A stretch of 64,000 nucleotides of DNA from Polynucleobacter sphagniphilus. Its GTDB lineage: Bacteria > Pseudomonadota > Gammaproteobacteria > Burkholderiales > Burkholderiaceae. A model generated the notes under the pieces. It saw only the letters and a program-made list of their open reading frames with translations. It was not told the origin of the DNA and made no database searches. Location: assembly GCF_001953355.1 (NCBI RefSeq), contig NZ_MPIY01000001.1, forward strand, positions 62,001-126,000, written 5' to 3'. Shown piece after piece: positions 18,880 through 28,348 of the stretch (its first letter is position 1; every line of letters begins with the position of its first letter). Both the position numbers and the translations under genes were made by a program.

Positions 18880-19791
18880 ATGAGCAGACCTTCATACTTA
18901 ACTATTTCACAAACAGTGGGCAATACTCCGCTCGTTCGTTTACAGCGCATTCCAGGTGCGGAAAACGATATTCGAAATAATGTGATATTGGGTAAGTTAG
19001 AGGGTAATAATCCAGCCGGGTCGGTGAAGGACCGACCTGCGCTGTCGATGATTTTGCGTGCGCAAGAGCGCGGTGAAATTAAACCTGGCGATACTCTTAT
19101 AGAGGCGACCAGTGGCAATACAGGCATCGCATTGGCCATGACTGCTGCGATGCTTGGTTATAAGATGGTATTGGTGATGCCGGAGAATCAGAGTATTGAG
19201 CGTCGCCAAAGTATGGCCGCTTATGGTGCTGAATTAATTCTGACTGCAGCATCTGGCGGCATGGAGTTTGCTAGAGACTATGCCTTGCAATTGCAAAAAG
19301 AAGGTCGTGGAAAATTACTGGACCAGTTTGCTAATCCAGATAATCCGCGCGCTCATATTGAAACCACTGGTCCAGAGCTTTGGCGTGATACAGATGGACA
19401 GATTACCCACTTCATTTCTGCGATGGGCACTACCGGCACTATCACAGGCGTGTCTACCTATTTGAAGTCGATGAATCCTGCTATCCAGATTATCGGAGCG
19501 CAACCAGAAGCGGGTTCGCAGATTCCGGGTATAAGGAAGTGGGCGCCTGAATATTTACCTAAGATCTATCAAGGCGATCGGGTTGACCGCATTGAGTACG
19601 TTACACAGGCAGACGCAGAAGAGATGGCGCGCCGACTAGCGGCTGAGGAGGGTATCTTTTGCGGTATCTCTGCCGGAGGTGCATTGGTTGTTGCTTTGCG
19701 AGTGGCAAGGCAAGTTGAAAACGCGACTATCGCCTTTATTGTGTGCGATCGTGGCGATCGTTACCTGTCGACAGGCGTCTTTCCAGCCTAA
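18880..19791 (+). CDS. cysM: cysteine synthase B (O-acetylserine / O-phosphoserine sulfhydrylase)
   Basis: PLP enzyme (303 aa) making cysteine from O-acetylserine and sulfide or thiosulfate. VGNTPLVRL lies near the N-terminus; the PLP lysine is K50 in NPAGSVKDRPA; the substrate loop is EATSGNTGIALA; the PLP-phosphate loop is MGTTGTITG; and EGIFCGISAGGAL lies near the C-terminus. Length and the NPAGSVKDR motif fit CysM better than CysK. The start is supported by TAAAAT at -12 to -7. It is convergent with mltB, 24 bp apart. Confidence 0.95.
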   Translation: MSRPSYLTISQTVGNTPLVRLQRIPGAENDIRNNVILGKLEGNNPAGSVKDRPALSMILRAQERGEIKPGDTLIEATSGNTGIALAMTAAMLGYKMVLVMPENQSIERRQSMAAYGAELILTAASGGMEFARDYALQLQKEGRGKLLDQFANPDNPRAHIETTGPELWRDTDGQITHFISAMGTTGTITGVSTYLKSMNPAIQIIGAQPEAGSQIPGIRKWAPEYLPKIYQGDRVDRIEYVTQADAEEMARRLAAEEGIFCGISAGGALVVALRVARQVENATIAFIVCDRGDRYLSTGVFPA

Positions 19792-19815
19792 TTGTTAGCT
19801 TAGCTCAGAGTGGAT

Positions 19816-21045
19816 TTAATTCTGACTCTGCTTAGGCTTTTTCTTAGTGGACGATTTTTTCGATGTGGATTTAGCCGGCTCAATTACTGGAACAGCACTT
19901 TGATTTTTATATCCCAAAGCTTCTGCAAATTCAGCAACACTTTGTGCGTAAAAGTAACTGCGGTTGTATTGCACAATGGCTAAGAAGTTATTTAAACCCA
20001 CAAAATATTGCGCTTGATCATTTCCATCTTTATCAGGGTAAGGAAGATCGATAATGAATGCTTTACTTTGCGGGGCAACACCTCCTTGCTGAAGGTCCCC
20101 CTGGCTAGGCTTGAGGATGCCCTTGCTAATGAGGTCTTGCACGGTGTATTTCAGGAGGGGCTCACCATCAGCTAGCGCTTTGGCTTGAGCAATGCCTGCT
20201 TCTTGAACCGGGAAATAAATTGGCATACCCGCTTGCCAGCCTTGGGCTTTTAGAAAGTTGGCTACGCTTGCAATGGCATCCTTAGGATTTTGTCGTAAAT
20301 CAATATGGCCGTCGCCATCACCATCTACAGCGTAAGTACGAATGCTGCTAGGCATAAATTGCGGCAGACCAATAGCGCCTGCATAAGAGCTATTTTGATT
20401 TAAACAGGCATTTAGTTGAGCCTTGTTGACTCCCAAATTGCTATTTTGGGAGGGTAGTTTGCCGCCCGCATCATTCCAGCACATCAAAATCAACTCTTTT
20501 AATTGATCTTTAAATAATTGCTCTCTACTTGATTTATTGGGTGTATCTGGATAACTAAATGCTAGGGTAGCCAATACATCCTTCACCCTAAAATTGCCCA
20601 TCTGGCGACCATAAATGGTCTCGATTCCAATGATGGCAACAATGATTTGAGCTGGCACCCCGGTTTCTTGTTCGGTTTTGCTTAAAAAGGCCTCATTTTG
20701 CTCCCAGAATGCCCTACCAGCCTTCAGTCGGACGGGTTCCACAAAGCGCTTGCGATAGGAAAGCCAGTTCTTTTTGAATGTGCTGGATGGGGGTAATACC
20801 AATTTGCGTATTGAGGGAATCGTTTTAGCATCTAGAAAAGCAGATTGCAGGGTATTTAGAGGGATTTCTTGGGTTTGTGCCACCTGAACTAATAGTGACT
20901 CCAGATTCTGGCTAAAGTGCGCCTCGCTGGCTGCGTCATCTGCTAGATTTGGAATGGTCTCAGACTTGGTGGTTTGCTGTGTGGGTGTGCTAGAACAGGC
21001 GTTCAATAAGAGAATAAAAATAAATGTAATGAAGCGGAATTTCAT
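19816..21045 (-). CDS. mltB: membrane-bound lytic murein transglycosylase B (lipoprotein)
   Basis: Family 103 lytic transglycosylase (409 aa) that cleaves peptidoglycan glycan strands. It has a lipoprotein signal with the lipobox LLNAC (lipidated C17). The catalytic glutamate is E142 in IGIETIYGRQMG. AIGLPQFMPSS and the DGDGDGHIDL calcium-binding-like loop are characteristic. The C-terminal 25 residues are Lys/Ser rich. It is divergent from the deacetylase gene; a TATAAT box lies at complement 21087-21092. Confidence 0.93.
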   Translation of the reverse strand: MKFRFITFIFILLLNACSSTPTQQTTKSETIPNLADDAASEAHFSQNLESLLVQVAQTQEIPLNTLQSAFLDAKTIPSIRKLVLPPSSTFKKNWLSYRKRFVEPVRLKAGRAFWEQNEAFLSKTEQETGVPAQIIVAIIGIETIYGRQMGNFRVKDVLATLAFSYPDTPNKSSREQLFKDQLKELILMCWNDAGGKLPSQNSNLGVNKAQLNACLNQNSSYAGAIGLPQFMPSSIRTYAVDGDGDGHIDLRQNPKDAIASVANFLKAQGWQAGMPIYFPVQEAGIAQAKALADGEPLLKYTVQDLISKGILKPSQGDLQQGGVAPQSKAFIIDLPYPDKDGNDQAQYFVGLNNFLAIVQYNRSYFYAQSVAEFAEALGYKNQSAVPVIEPAKSTSKKSSTKKKPKQSQN

Positions 21046-21086
21046 AGCAAGTCGCAGCCAATGATGATGAAGTAATCATCTATTAG

Positions 21087-21092
21087 ATTATA
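21087..21092 (-). promoter_or_regulatory. consensus -10 box of the mltB promoter
   Basis: TATAAT on the minus strand 42 nt upstream of the mltB ATG. I see no clear -35 hexamer. Confidence 0.4.
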
Positions 21093-21126
21093 AAAACAGT
21101 AATTTTGATATTAGGGGTTTTGCTTT

Positions 21127-22047
21127 ATGGCAACAGGATACATAACTCATTCAGATTTCTTAAAGCACGAGATGGGTAGTCACCATCCAGAATGTCCAGA
21201 GCGGATTCAGGCAATCAATGATCAATTGATTCGAAGTGGGATCGATGGCTTCCTGCAGCATTTAGAGGCCCCATTGGCGACGGAAGAGCAAATTGAGTTA
21301 GTACATACTCCAGAGCATGTCGCCTTCGTTAAAGAACGCTCACCAGAAAGTGGTTACGCCATGATTGATGGTGACACGATCATGAACCCCCATACATTGA
21401 GGGTGGCGTTACGCGCTGCTGGCGCTGCAATTGCAGGGGTTGATGCGGTGATGAAGGGAGAGGTTGAAAATATTTTCTGTGCAGTAAGACCTCCCGGTCA
21501 TCATGCCGAGCCAGATCGTTCCATGGGTTTTTGTATTTTTGATAGCGTGGCGGTAGCTGCTCGCTATGCAATTGAAACCTATGGCATCGAACGTGTAGCT
21601 ATTATTGATTTTGATGTACACCATGGCAATGGTACCGAAGCCGCTTTTTTTAATGATCCCCAGATTTTGATGTGTAGTTTTTTTCAGCACCCCTTTTATC
21701 CATATAGCGGTCTGGATGGCAGCAAGAATATGGTGAATGTACCTTTACCAGCATCAACACGCGGCGATGTAGTGCGCTCAATTGTTGAAGAACGATGGTT
21801 GCCAGCATTAAGAAACTTTGAACCTGAGCTCATCATGATTTCTGCTGGCTTTGATGCTCATCGTGAAGATGATTTGGGGCAAATGGGTTTAGTAGAAGAT
21901 GACTATGCTTGGATCACTAAACGGCTCAAAGAGGTGGCTGACGAGTTTGCCCAAGGCCGCATTGTGAGTTGCTTGGAGGGTGGTTACAACTTATCCGCAT
22001 TAGGGCGTAGTGTAGTTGCGCATATTAAGGCTTTGGCCGACCTATAA
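21127..22047 (+). CDS. histone deacetylase family protein (class II / AcuC-like)
   Basis: Zinc amidohydrolase of the arginase/deacetylase superfamily (306 aa). The catalytic His pair is H125-H126 in RPPGHHAEP; zinc ligands are D163 and H165 in DFDVHHGNGT and D243 in ISAGFDAH; EGGYNL lies near the C-terminus with the expected Tyr. Such bacterial enzymes deacetylate proteins (AcuC on acetyl-CoA synthetase), acetylpolyamines or other amides. Its gene is 26 bp upstream of an AMP-forming acyl-CoA ligase, the known class of AcuC targets, which suggests it controls that ligase by lysine deacetylation; this is an inference. Confidence 0.92.
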   Translation: MATGYITHSDFLKHEMGSHHPECPERIQAINDQLIRSGIDGFLQHLEAPLATEEQIELVHTPEHVAFVKERSPESGYAMIDGDTIMNPHTLRVALRAAGAAIAGVDAVMKGEVENIFCAVRPPGHHAEPDRSMGFCIFDSVAVAARYAIETYGIERVAIIDFDVHHGNGTEAAFFNDPQILMCSFFQHPFYPYSGLDGSKNMVNVPLPASTRGDVVRSIVEERWLPALRNFEPELIMISAGFDAHREDDLGQMGLVEDDYAWITKRLKEVADEFAQGRIVSCLEGGYNLSALGRSVVAHIKALADL

Positions 22048-22073
22048 GAACAAAACAAAGACGAGAACGAGAC

Positions 22074-23726
22074 ATGCACAATCAGTTTGAGCAGGGCTTA
22101 GAGCGTAATGCGGCTAACTTCACGCCAATTACACCTTTATTATTTATAGAGCGGGCAGCCCAAGTTTATCCAGAACGAATAGCAATCGTTCACGGAAATT
22201 TACATCAGACTTGGAAGCAAACATATGAACGCTGCTGTCGCTTCGCAGATGCCCTGCAAAAGAATGGAATTGGCCTTGGCGACACCGTTGCTGTCATGCT
22301 GCCCAATACACCGCCAATGGTTGAGGCGCATTTTGGTGTGCCCATGTCAGGCGCTGTTTTAAATGCCCTCAATACCCGTTTAGATGCAGAGTCGCTCGCT
22401 TTCATGCTGAACCATGGTGAAGCTAAGGCAATCATCGTTGATCCAGAGTTTGCTGGAGTCATGAAAAAAGCGATCGAACTAGCAAAGCAAGAGAGTGGCA
22501 GAGAGTTTTTGGTAATTGACGTTGAGGAAACTCAGTTTGACATTGCCGGCGAGAAGCTGGGCAGCTTAACCTACGAGCAACTATTGGATTCTGGTGATCC
22601 AAACTTTGCATGGCGGATGCCTGAAGATGAGTGGCAGGCAATTTGTTTAAATTACACCTCTGGCACCACAGGAAATCCAAAGGGGGTGGTGTATCACCAT
22701 CGCGGCGCAGCGATGAATGCAGTCTCCAATGTTTTGGATTGGGATATGAATAAACACCCGATTTATTTGTGGACGCTACCCATGTTTCATTGCAATGGTT
22801 GGTGCTTTCCTTGGACGGTAGCTGCGCGTGCAGGAGTGAATGTGTGCTTAAGACGAGTTGATGCGCAGCATATATTTGCAGCAATTAAAGAACATCAGGT
22901 GACTCATTATTGTGCGGCGCCCATCGTACACAACCTGCTAGTCAATGCGCCTGCAGAGATGAAGCTAGGGGTTCCTAAGGGCGTAAAGGGTCTGATTGCT
23001 GGTGCCCCACCGCCGGCATCGATCATTGAAGGCATGGAAAAACTTGGCTTTGATTTGACTCATGTCTATGGCTTAACTGAGACCTATGGGCCTGCCGCAG
23101 TTTGTGTAAAGCAGGATGAATGGAATGATTTAAATATTGGTGAACGCGCTCGTCTCAATGCACGTCAAGGAGTGCGATATCACCTGCAGCATGCAATTTC
23201 AGTAATTAATCCCGAAACAATGGAGCCGGTTCCCGCTGATGGTGAAACCATGGGTGAAATTATGTTTAGGGGCAATATCACCATGAAGGGTTACTTAAAG
23301 AATGAGCACGCTACCAAAGAAGCTTTTGCAGGGGGGTGGTTTCATTCGGGAGACTTAGCTGTCATCAACCCCGATGGCTATGTAAAAATCAAAGATCGCA
23401 GTAAGGACATCATTATTTCGGGTGGAGAGAATATTTCCTCTATTGAGGTGGAGGATGTGCTTTATAGACATCCTGCTGTAATTGCGGCAGCTGTTGTGGC
23501 CATGCCGGACCCAAAATGGGGAGAGACCCCTTGTGCCTTTTTGGAGATTAAGCCCGGGGTCGAGGTCACCGCTGCCGATATAGTGACCCACTGTAAACAG
23601 CATTTAGCAGGCTTTAAAGTGCCTAAAGCAGTGGTTTTTGGGGATTTACCAAAGACTTCAACGGGGAAAATACAGAAGTTTGAATTACGCAAGAAGGCAG
23701 GTTCAACTGGCGCAATCGATGTTTGA
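22074..23726 (+). CDS. AMP-forming acyl-CoA synthetase
   Basis: ANL-superfamily acid-CoA ligase (550 aa) that activates a carboxylic acid to its CoA thioester through an acyl-AMP. Motif A3 is YTSGTTGNPKG, A5 is VYGLTETYGPA, A7-A8 are GWFHSGDLA and DRSKDIIISGGENIS, and the A10 catalytic lysine is K532 in KTSTGKIQK. It resembles the medium-chain/methylthiopropionate (DmdB-like) group by layout; the substrate cannot be fixed. K532 is the residue commonly acetylated in this family, which matters because a deacetylase gene lies immediately upstream. Confidence 0.92.
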   Translation: MHNQFEQGLERNAANFTPITPLLFIERAAQVYPERIAIVHGNLHQTWKQTYERCCRFADALQKNGIGLGDTVAVMLPNTPPMVEAHFGVPMSGAVLNALNTRLDAESLAFMLNHGEAKAIIVDPEFAGVMKKAIELAKQESGREFLVIDVEETQFDIAGEKLGSLTYEQLLDSGDPNFAWRMPEDEWQAICLNYTSGTTGNPKGVVYHHRGAAMNAVSNVLDWDMNKHPIYLWTLPMFHCNGWCFPWTVAARAGVNVCLRRVDAQHIFAAIKEHQVTHYCAAPIVHNLLVNAPAEMKLGVPKGVKGLIAGAPPPASIIEGMEKLGFDLTHVYGLTETYGPAAVCVKQDEWNDLNIGERARLNARQGVRYHLQHAISVINPETMEPVPADGETMGEIMFRGNITMKGYLKNEHATKEAFAGGWFHSGDLAVINPDGYVKIKDRSKDIIISGGENISSIEVEDVLYRHPAVIAAAVVAMPDPKWGETPCAFLEIKPGVEVTAADIVTHCKQHLAGFKVPKAVVFGDLPKTSTGKIQKFELRKKAGSTGAIDV

Positions 23727-23817
23727 TATTGAATCTTAGTGATCAGTTAAAATAAAACGATCGTGCTTTTTGAAGTAGCTTTATCTTTATTACACATAAA
23801 TCGAAGGAATTTCTTAG

Positions 23818-24567
23818 ATGAAAATCTTAGTAGCCGTGAAACGCGTTGTTGATTACAACGTTAAGGTGCGCGTCAAGTCCGACAACAGCGGTGTTGATAT
23901 TGCTAACGTCAAAATGAGCATGAACCCTTTTGATGAGATTGCCGTTGAAGAGGCTGTACGCTTAAAAGAGGCTGGCGTTGCTACTGAGATTGTGGTTGTT
24001 TCTGCAGGCCCCACTCAATGCCAAGAGACCTTACGTACTGCCCTTGCCATTGGCGCCGATCGTGCCATTCTGGTCGAGACTGAGTCTGAATTACAGCCTT
24101 TGGCAGTGGCTAAATTACTCAAGGCATTAGTAGATAAAGAGCAAGCTCAAATGATGATCCTTGGCAAACAAGCGATTGATGACGATAGCAATCAAACTGG
24201 TCAGATGCTGGCTAGTCTTTTGGATATTCCCCAGGGCACCTTTGCCTCTAAAGTAGTAGTTGCAGATGGAAAAGCTTCGGTTACCCGCGAGGTAGATGGT
24301 GGCCTAGAGACGCTTGCACTCACATTACCTGCGGTGATCACCACTGACTTACGCCTCAATGAGCCACGTTACGTTACTTTGCCAAATATTATGAAGGCTA
24401 AGAAAAAAGTGATTGATATTGTGAAGCCTGAAGATTTGGGTGTAGACATTAGCCCACGTCTCAAAACGATCAAAGTGGAAGAGCCGCCAAAGCGCTCTGC
24501 AGGCGTGATGGTTGCTGATGTAGCGGCCTTAATTGAAAAACTTAAAAATGAAGCGAAGGTGATCTAA
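23818..24567 (+). CDS. etfB: electron transfer flavoprotein subunit beta
   Basis: ETF beta (249 aa), which with ETF alpha carries electrons from acyl-CoA dehydrogenases to ETF:ubiquinone oxidoreductase. Seen: [16 protein letters not shown] at the N-terminus, [15 protein letters not shown], the AMP-binding region with [17 protein letters not shown], and [21 protein letters not shown], the ETF-beta signature with the acyl-CoA dehydrogenase recognition loop. An AAGGAA ribosome site precedes the ATG. The stop abuts the etfA ATG. Confidence 0.97.
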   Translation: MKILVAVKRVVDYNVKVRVKSDNSGVDIANVKMSMNPFDEIAVEEAVRLKEAGVATEIVVVSAGPTQCQETLRTALAIGADRAILVETESELQPLAVAKLLKALVDKEQAQMMILGKQAIDDDSNQTGQMLASLLDIPQGTFASKVVVADGKASVTREVDGGLETLALTLPAVITTDLRLNEPRYVTLPNIMKAKKKVIDIVKPEDLGVDISPRLKTIKVEEPPKRSAGVMVADVAALIEKLKNEAKVI

Positions 24568-25503
24568 ATGGCTGCTCTTGTTATTGCTGAACACGATAAT
24601 CTTTCTTTAAAGGCTGCAACCTTAAATGCAGTGGCAGCTGCTCTGCAGTGCTCTCCTGAGGTGGATATTTTGGTAGCCGGAAGCCAATCTGATCCTGCTG
24701 CTCAGGCGGCAGCGCAAATTGCCGGTGTTCGCAAAGTAATTCAGATTGACGCTCCTAATTTAGTCGATCAATTAGCGGAGCCGTTGGCTGCGCAAATCTT
24801 GGCATTGGCCTCCAGCTACACCCATGTCTTAGCACCTGCAACAGCAAATGGAAAGAATGTCTTGCCTCGCGTAGCTGCTAAGCTAGATGTGGCGCAGTTA
24901 TCTGATGTTACAAAAATTGTCTCGCCCGATACTTTTGAGCGTCCAATCTATGCTGGCAATGCAATTGCTACTGTGCAGTCAAGCGATCCCATTAAGATCA
25001 TTACGGTTCGCACAACTGGTTTTGACCCGGTATCAGCTGCAGGCGGATCTGCTGCAATTGAAAAACATGCCGCCGCTGCTGATGCTGGCAAATCTGCTTT
25101 CGTAGGGCGCGAGTTGACTAAATCCGATCGTCCTGAATTGACTGCTGCCAAGATCATTGTCTCTGGTGGTCGCGGCTTGGGTTCGGGTGAAAAATATCAA
25201 GAATTGATTGCTCCCTTGGCTGATAAGTTAGGCGCAGCTTTAGGGGCATCGCGCGCCGCAGTCGATGCGGGTTATGTTCCTAATGACTATCAAGTGGGGC
25301 AGACTGGCAAGATTGTCGCTCCGCAGCTCTATGTTGCTGTTGGGATCTCTGGAGCCATTCAGCACTTGGCTGGTATGAAAGATTCCAAGGTGATTGTTGC
25401 GATTAATAAAGATCCAGAGGCGCCAATATTTAGTGTGGCTGACTATGGATTGGTTGCTGATTTATTTACTGCAGTGCCCGAGTTAACTAAGGCATTAGGC
25501 TGA
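24568..25503 (+). CDS. etfA: electron transfer flavoprotein subunit alpha
   Basis: ETF alpha (311 aa), the FAD-binding partner of EtfB. The C-terminal FAD domain shows [36 protein letters not shown] and the [12 protein letters not shown] and [10 protein letters not shown] signature. The N-terminal half is the ETF alpha/beta Rossmann-like domain. It is directly joined to etfB and followed after 56 bp by an acyl-CoA dehydrogenase. Confidence 0.97.
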   Translation: MAALVIAEHDNLSLKAATLNAVAAALQCSPEVDILVAGSQSDPAAQAAAQIAGVRKVIQIDAPNLVDQLAEPLAAQILALASSYTHVLAPATANGKNVLPRVAAKLDVAQLSDVTKIVSPDTFERPIYAGNAIATVQSSDPIKIITVRTTGFDPVSAAGGSAAIEKHAAAADAGKSAFVGRELTKSDRPELTAAKIIVSGGRGLGSGEKYQELIAPLADKLGAALGASRAAVDAGYVPNDYQVGQTGKIVAPQLYVAVGISGAIQHLAGMKDSKVIVAINKDPEAPIFSVADYGLVADLFTAVPELTKALG

Positions 25504-25559
25504 GGAATGAATAGCCTTTTCTTGAATCACTTTTTGCTGATGAATTACTAGGAGTTGAA

Positions 25560-27347
25560 ATGACTTACGTAGCCCCGGTCAAAGACATGCTGTTTGTGAT
25601 GAATGAATTAGCGGGGCTTGCGGATATCGTTGCTTATCCCTCTTATGAACAAGCAGGTGCTGACCTTGATTTAGCTCCAGCAGTCTTAGAAGAGGCTGCA
25701 AAATTTAATCAAGATGTTCTTGCGCCTCTCAATTGGATTGGCGATCAAAATCCAAGCTCATGGAAAGACGGTGTAGTTACAACTACCCCCGGATTTAAGG
25801 AGGCGTTTGAGCAATTTGCAGCTGCGGGTTGGCAAGGTGTTATTCATCCGACTGAGTTCGGCGGGCAAGGTCTTCCCAAATTGATTTCAACCGCCTGCTT
25901 GGAGATGATGAATTCCGCCAATCTCTCCTTTGCTCTTTGCCCTTTATTGACTGATGGTGCCATAGAGGCCCTACTTACTGCAGCAAGCCCAGGTCTAAAG
26001 GATCAATTTATTCCTAATATGGTTGCTGGAAAATGGACTGGCACCATGAATCTCACTGAGCCACAGGCAGGTTCTGATCTTTCTTTAGTGCGTACTCGAG
26101 CGGTGGCTCAAGCAGATGGTACTTATAAAATTTCTGGTACAAAAATTTATATTACCTATGGCGATCACGATATGGCAGAGAATATCGTGCATCTAGTATT
26201 GGCGCGCACCCCAGATGCACCTGAAGGTATTAAAGGTATTTCACTGTTTGTAGTTCCGAAGTTTGTAGTCAATACAGATGGCTCTTTAGGCGAGCGCAAT
26301 GATGTGCAGTGTGTCTCGATTGAGCATAAGCTGGGAATCAAGGCTAGCCCAACTGCGGTCCTTCAGTTTGGTGATCATGGCGGTGCCATTGGTTACTTAG
26401 TCGGCGAAGAAAATCACGGCCTGGAATACATGTTTGTAATGATGAATGCAGCCCGCTTTGCTGTCGGCATGCAGGGTATTGCTGTAGCCGAAAGAGCATA
26501 TCAAAAAGCGGTTCAGTACGCTAAAGATCGCGTACAAAGTCGCGACTTAGCAGGCTCACCAGGCCCAGTTGCCATCATTCATCAGCCTGATGTTAAACGG
26601 ATGTTAATGACAATGCGTTCATACATTGAGGGTTCTAGAGCATTGGCTTACTATGCAGCGGCTGCTTATGATGCGCAACATGCATCCCCCAATAAGGTGA
26701 GTGCGAAAGAGAATCAAGAGCTCTATGAGTTTTTGGTTCCGATTGTGAAGGGATTTTCTACAGAAATGTCGATTGATGTAGCTAGCTTGGGTGTTCAGGT
26801 GCATGGCGGTATGGGTTTTATTGAGGAAACCGGTGCTGCTCAATACTACCGTGATGCGCGTATTCTGACGATCTATGAAGGCACTACTGCGATTCAGGCA
26901 AATGATTTGATCGGTAGAAAAACGGTACGTGATGGTGGCGCAGTAGCAAAAGGAATTGCTCAAAAAATATTGCAAACAGAAAAAGATTTAGCTGCTAGCG
27001 GTTCTGCGGATGCTAAAGCAGTGCTAAAGCAATTAAGCCCAGCGCGAGAAGCATTTGAAACATCGGTAACTTATATTGTTACCCATGCGAAGACCGACAT
27101 AAAGGCAGTCTATGCAGGCAGCTTTGCCTACTTACGTTTGTGTGGCTTGCTTTTTTCTGCCTGGCAAATGGCCCGGGCTCTTCTGGCGGCTGAGCGCTTG
27201 CTCGCTGGAGATCCTAGTTTCTTCGACGCAAAAATTGCAACGGCGCGTTTCTTTGCTGAAAATCAGTTGCCCCAAGTGCAGGCTTTAGCAACCTCTATTT
27301 TAGAGGGTGGGCATTCAACCAATGCACTTGCAGTAGAGCAGTTTTAA
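25560..27347 (+). CDS. acyl-CoA dehydrogenase (large, C-terminally extended type)
   Basis: FAD acyl-CoA dehydrogenase of 595 aa, longer than the usual 380. N-terminal, middle (MNLTEPQAGSDLS, the FAD/substrate signature) and C-terminal helical domains are followed by an extra helical domain of about 150 residues. The likely catalytic glutamate is E440 in IYEGTTAIQANDL. The architecture is that of the long group that includes methylthiopropionyl-CoA dehydrogenase DmdC. With the upstream ligase and both ETF subunits it forms a self-contained acid-activation/dehydrogenation unit. The substrate is unknown. A GGAG ribosome site lies before the ATG. Confidence 0.93.
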   Translation: MTYVAPVKDMLFVMNELAGLADIVAYPSYEQAGADLDLAPAVLEEAAKFNQDVLAPLNWIGDQNPSSWKDGVVTTTPGFKEAFEQFAAAGWQGVIHPTEFGGQGLPKLISTACLEMMNSANLSFALCPLLTDGAIEALLTAASPGLKDQFIPNMVAGKWTGTMNLTEPQAGSDLSLVRTRAVAQADGTYKISGTKIYITYGDHDMAENIVHLVLARTPDAPEGIKGISLFVVPKFVVNTDGSLGERNDVQCVSIEHKLGIKASPTAVLQFGDHGGAIGYLVGEENHGLEYMFVMMNAARFAVGMQGIAVAERAYQKAVQYAKDRVQSRDLAGSPGPVAIIHQPDVKRMLMTMRSYIEGSRALAYYAAAAYDAQHASPNKVSAKENQELYEFLVPIVKGFSTEMSIDVASLGVQVHGGMGFIEETGAAQYYRDARILTIYEGTTAIQANDLIGRKTVRDGGAVAKGIAQKILQTEKDLAASGSADAKAVLKQLSPAREAFETSVTYIVTHAKTDIKAVYAGSFAYLRLCGLLFSAWQMARALLAAERLLAGDPSFFDAKIATARFFAENQLPQVQALATSILEGGHSTNALAVEQF

Positions 27348-27368
27348 CTGTGCTGATATTGATGCATT

Positions 27369-27402
27369 AAAACTATCCCAAACTTACTGGGATAGTTTTT
27401 TT
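27369..27402. terminator. bidirectional terminator between convergent genes
   Basis: Twelve-bp perfect stem AAAACTATCCCA / TGGGATAGTTTT with a 7-nt loop and A/T tracts on both sides. It encodes the last codons and the stop of the minus-strand gene at 27384. Confidence 0.85.
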
Positions 27403-27824
27403 GCTTCGTAAATCTGAGAAATAAAGAATTGCTCAAAAGCAATTGCAAAAAAAGTCATCATTACTCCCGCTCCCAATACCAATGACAAAATCACAGTCAG
27501 GATGGTGAGCCAGCCAGATTGGGTTTTACTCTCTTCGCCCGATCTAAACTGAGCATCCCAACGTTCGTCTGGGCGCAAGCCAAGCGCAATCGTGGTCAGC
27601 CAAGATGCCTCTATTGCGATAAAGCCAAGGGTAATGAGCACCCAACCTGGCGCAGAGTTAAAGTGCTCTAGCTTTAGTAGAGACCAGCCTAGGATGCCGC
27701 AAAGAAGCGCCAATAATTGAGACCAAGCCCAAAATGATTTAAGGCCGAGCAAATAAAAACAGTTCAAACCAGTGCCTGGAAAAAATAGTCCTAAGGAGCA
27801 AAAAATGAGTTTAGAGTTTTTCAT
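27384..27824 (-). CDS. small multi-pass membrane protein of unknown function
   Basis: 146 aa with about four hydrophobic segments: residues 5-25, 30-50, 58-82 and 103-132. The N-terminal portion (LGLFFPGTGLNCFYLLGL) vaguely resembles TM2-domain proteins, which have a two-helix hairpin with a FYLG motif, but I would not assign it. A short charged loop (RPDERWDAQFRSGEESK) separates the last two segments. It lies downstream of the META-domain lipoprotein gene on the same strand, 38 bp apart. No function is inferred. Confidence 0.7.
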   Translation of the reverse strand: MKNSKLIFCSLGLFFPGTGLNCFYLLGLKSFWAWSQLLALLCGILGWSLLKLEHFNSAPGWVLITLGFIAIEASWLTTIALGLRPDERWDAQFRSGEESKTQSGWLTILTVILSLVLGAGVMMTFFAIAFEQFFISQIYEAKKLSQ

Positions 27825-27862
27825 AAGGTAATCGTAGTGCTACTAGTGGCGTGATTCTGAAT

Positions 27863-28348
27863 TTATTTTTTAATGGGATTGCGCTGCGCAAAGGTGAGTA
27901 CTTCACGGTCATTGCCAATCATCAGCATGCGGTCACCATCACGCACGATGGTGCGGTAATCGTTGAGCTCGTATAGAAAATCATTTTCTAATTCCATACG
28001 CGGGGCTGCACATGCCATTTTTGTAGCTGCAATTTTGTTTAAGGTGAATCCGCGAGAGTCTTCATCTAGAGCTGCCGTGAAACGATTACAGCCTGTAAAA
28101 CCACTCAGCTGTTGGCCTGAGCTATCAAAAGACATTTGAATTGGGTTGCTGCTTTCGCCTTGGGGTATTTGCCTGGCTCGCACCTCACCAGAGCTATTGG
28201 GTGGTAAATTCCAACGAATTAACTCCCATTTGGTATTTCTGAGCTCGCTGCTAGGAGGGCTGGTTTTCGCTGTGCAAGGGGGAATAATGTTGGCGCAAGC
28301 GGTCAAAAGAGACAATCCCAGGCAAGAAAGCATTAAAAAAAAAGCCAT
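27863..28348 (-). CDS. META (HslJ-like) domain lipoprotein
   Basis: 161 aa. The N-terminus is a lipoprotein signal with the lipobox LLTAC (C18). The rest is a META domain: NTKWELIRWNLPP, SFDSSGQQLSGFTGCNRF (the GxxGCN signature) and KIAATKMACAAPRMELE. META proteins such as HslJ are small outer-membrane lipoproteins linked to heat or antibiotic tolerance; the role here is unknown. The two central Cys (TGCN, KMAC) are conserved in the family. Confidence 0.85.
   Translation of the reverse strand: MAFFLMLSCLGLSLLTACANIIPPCTAKTSPPSSELRNTKWELIRWNLPPNSSGEVRARQIPQGESSNPIQMSFDSSGQQLSGFTGCNRFTAALDEDSRGFTLNKIAATKMACAAPRMELENDFLYELNDYRTIVRDGDRMLMIGNDREVLTFAQRNPIKK

Noticed and set aside
22459-22884. 141-codon frame opposite the acyl-CoA ligase
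   Set aside because: Antisense shadow without coding signs.
22074-27347. Firm assignment as a DMSP/methylthiopropionate pathway
   Set aside because: No DmdA or DmdD nearby and the ligase and dehydrogenase families are broad.
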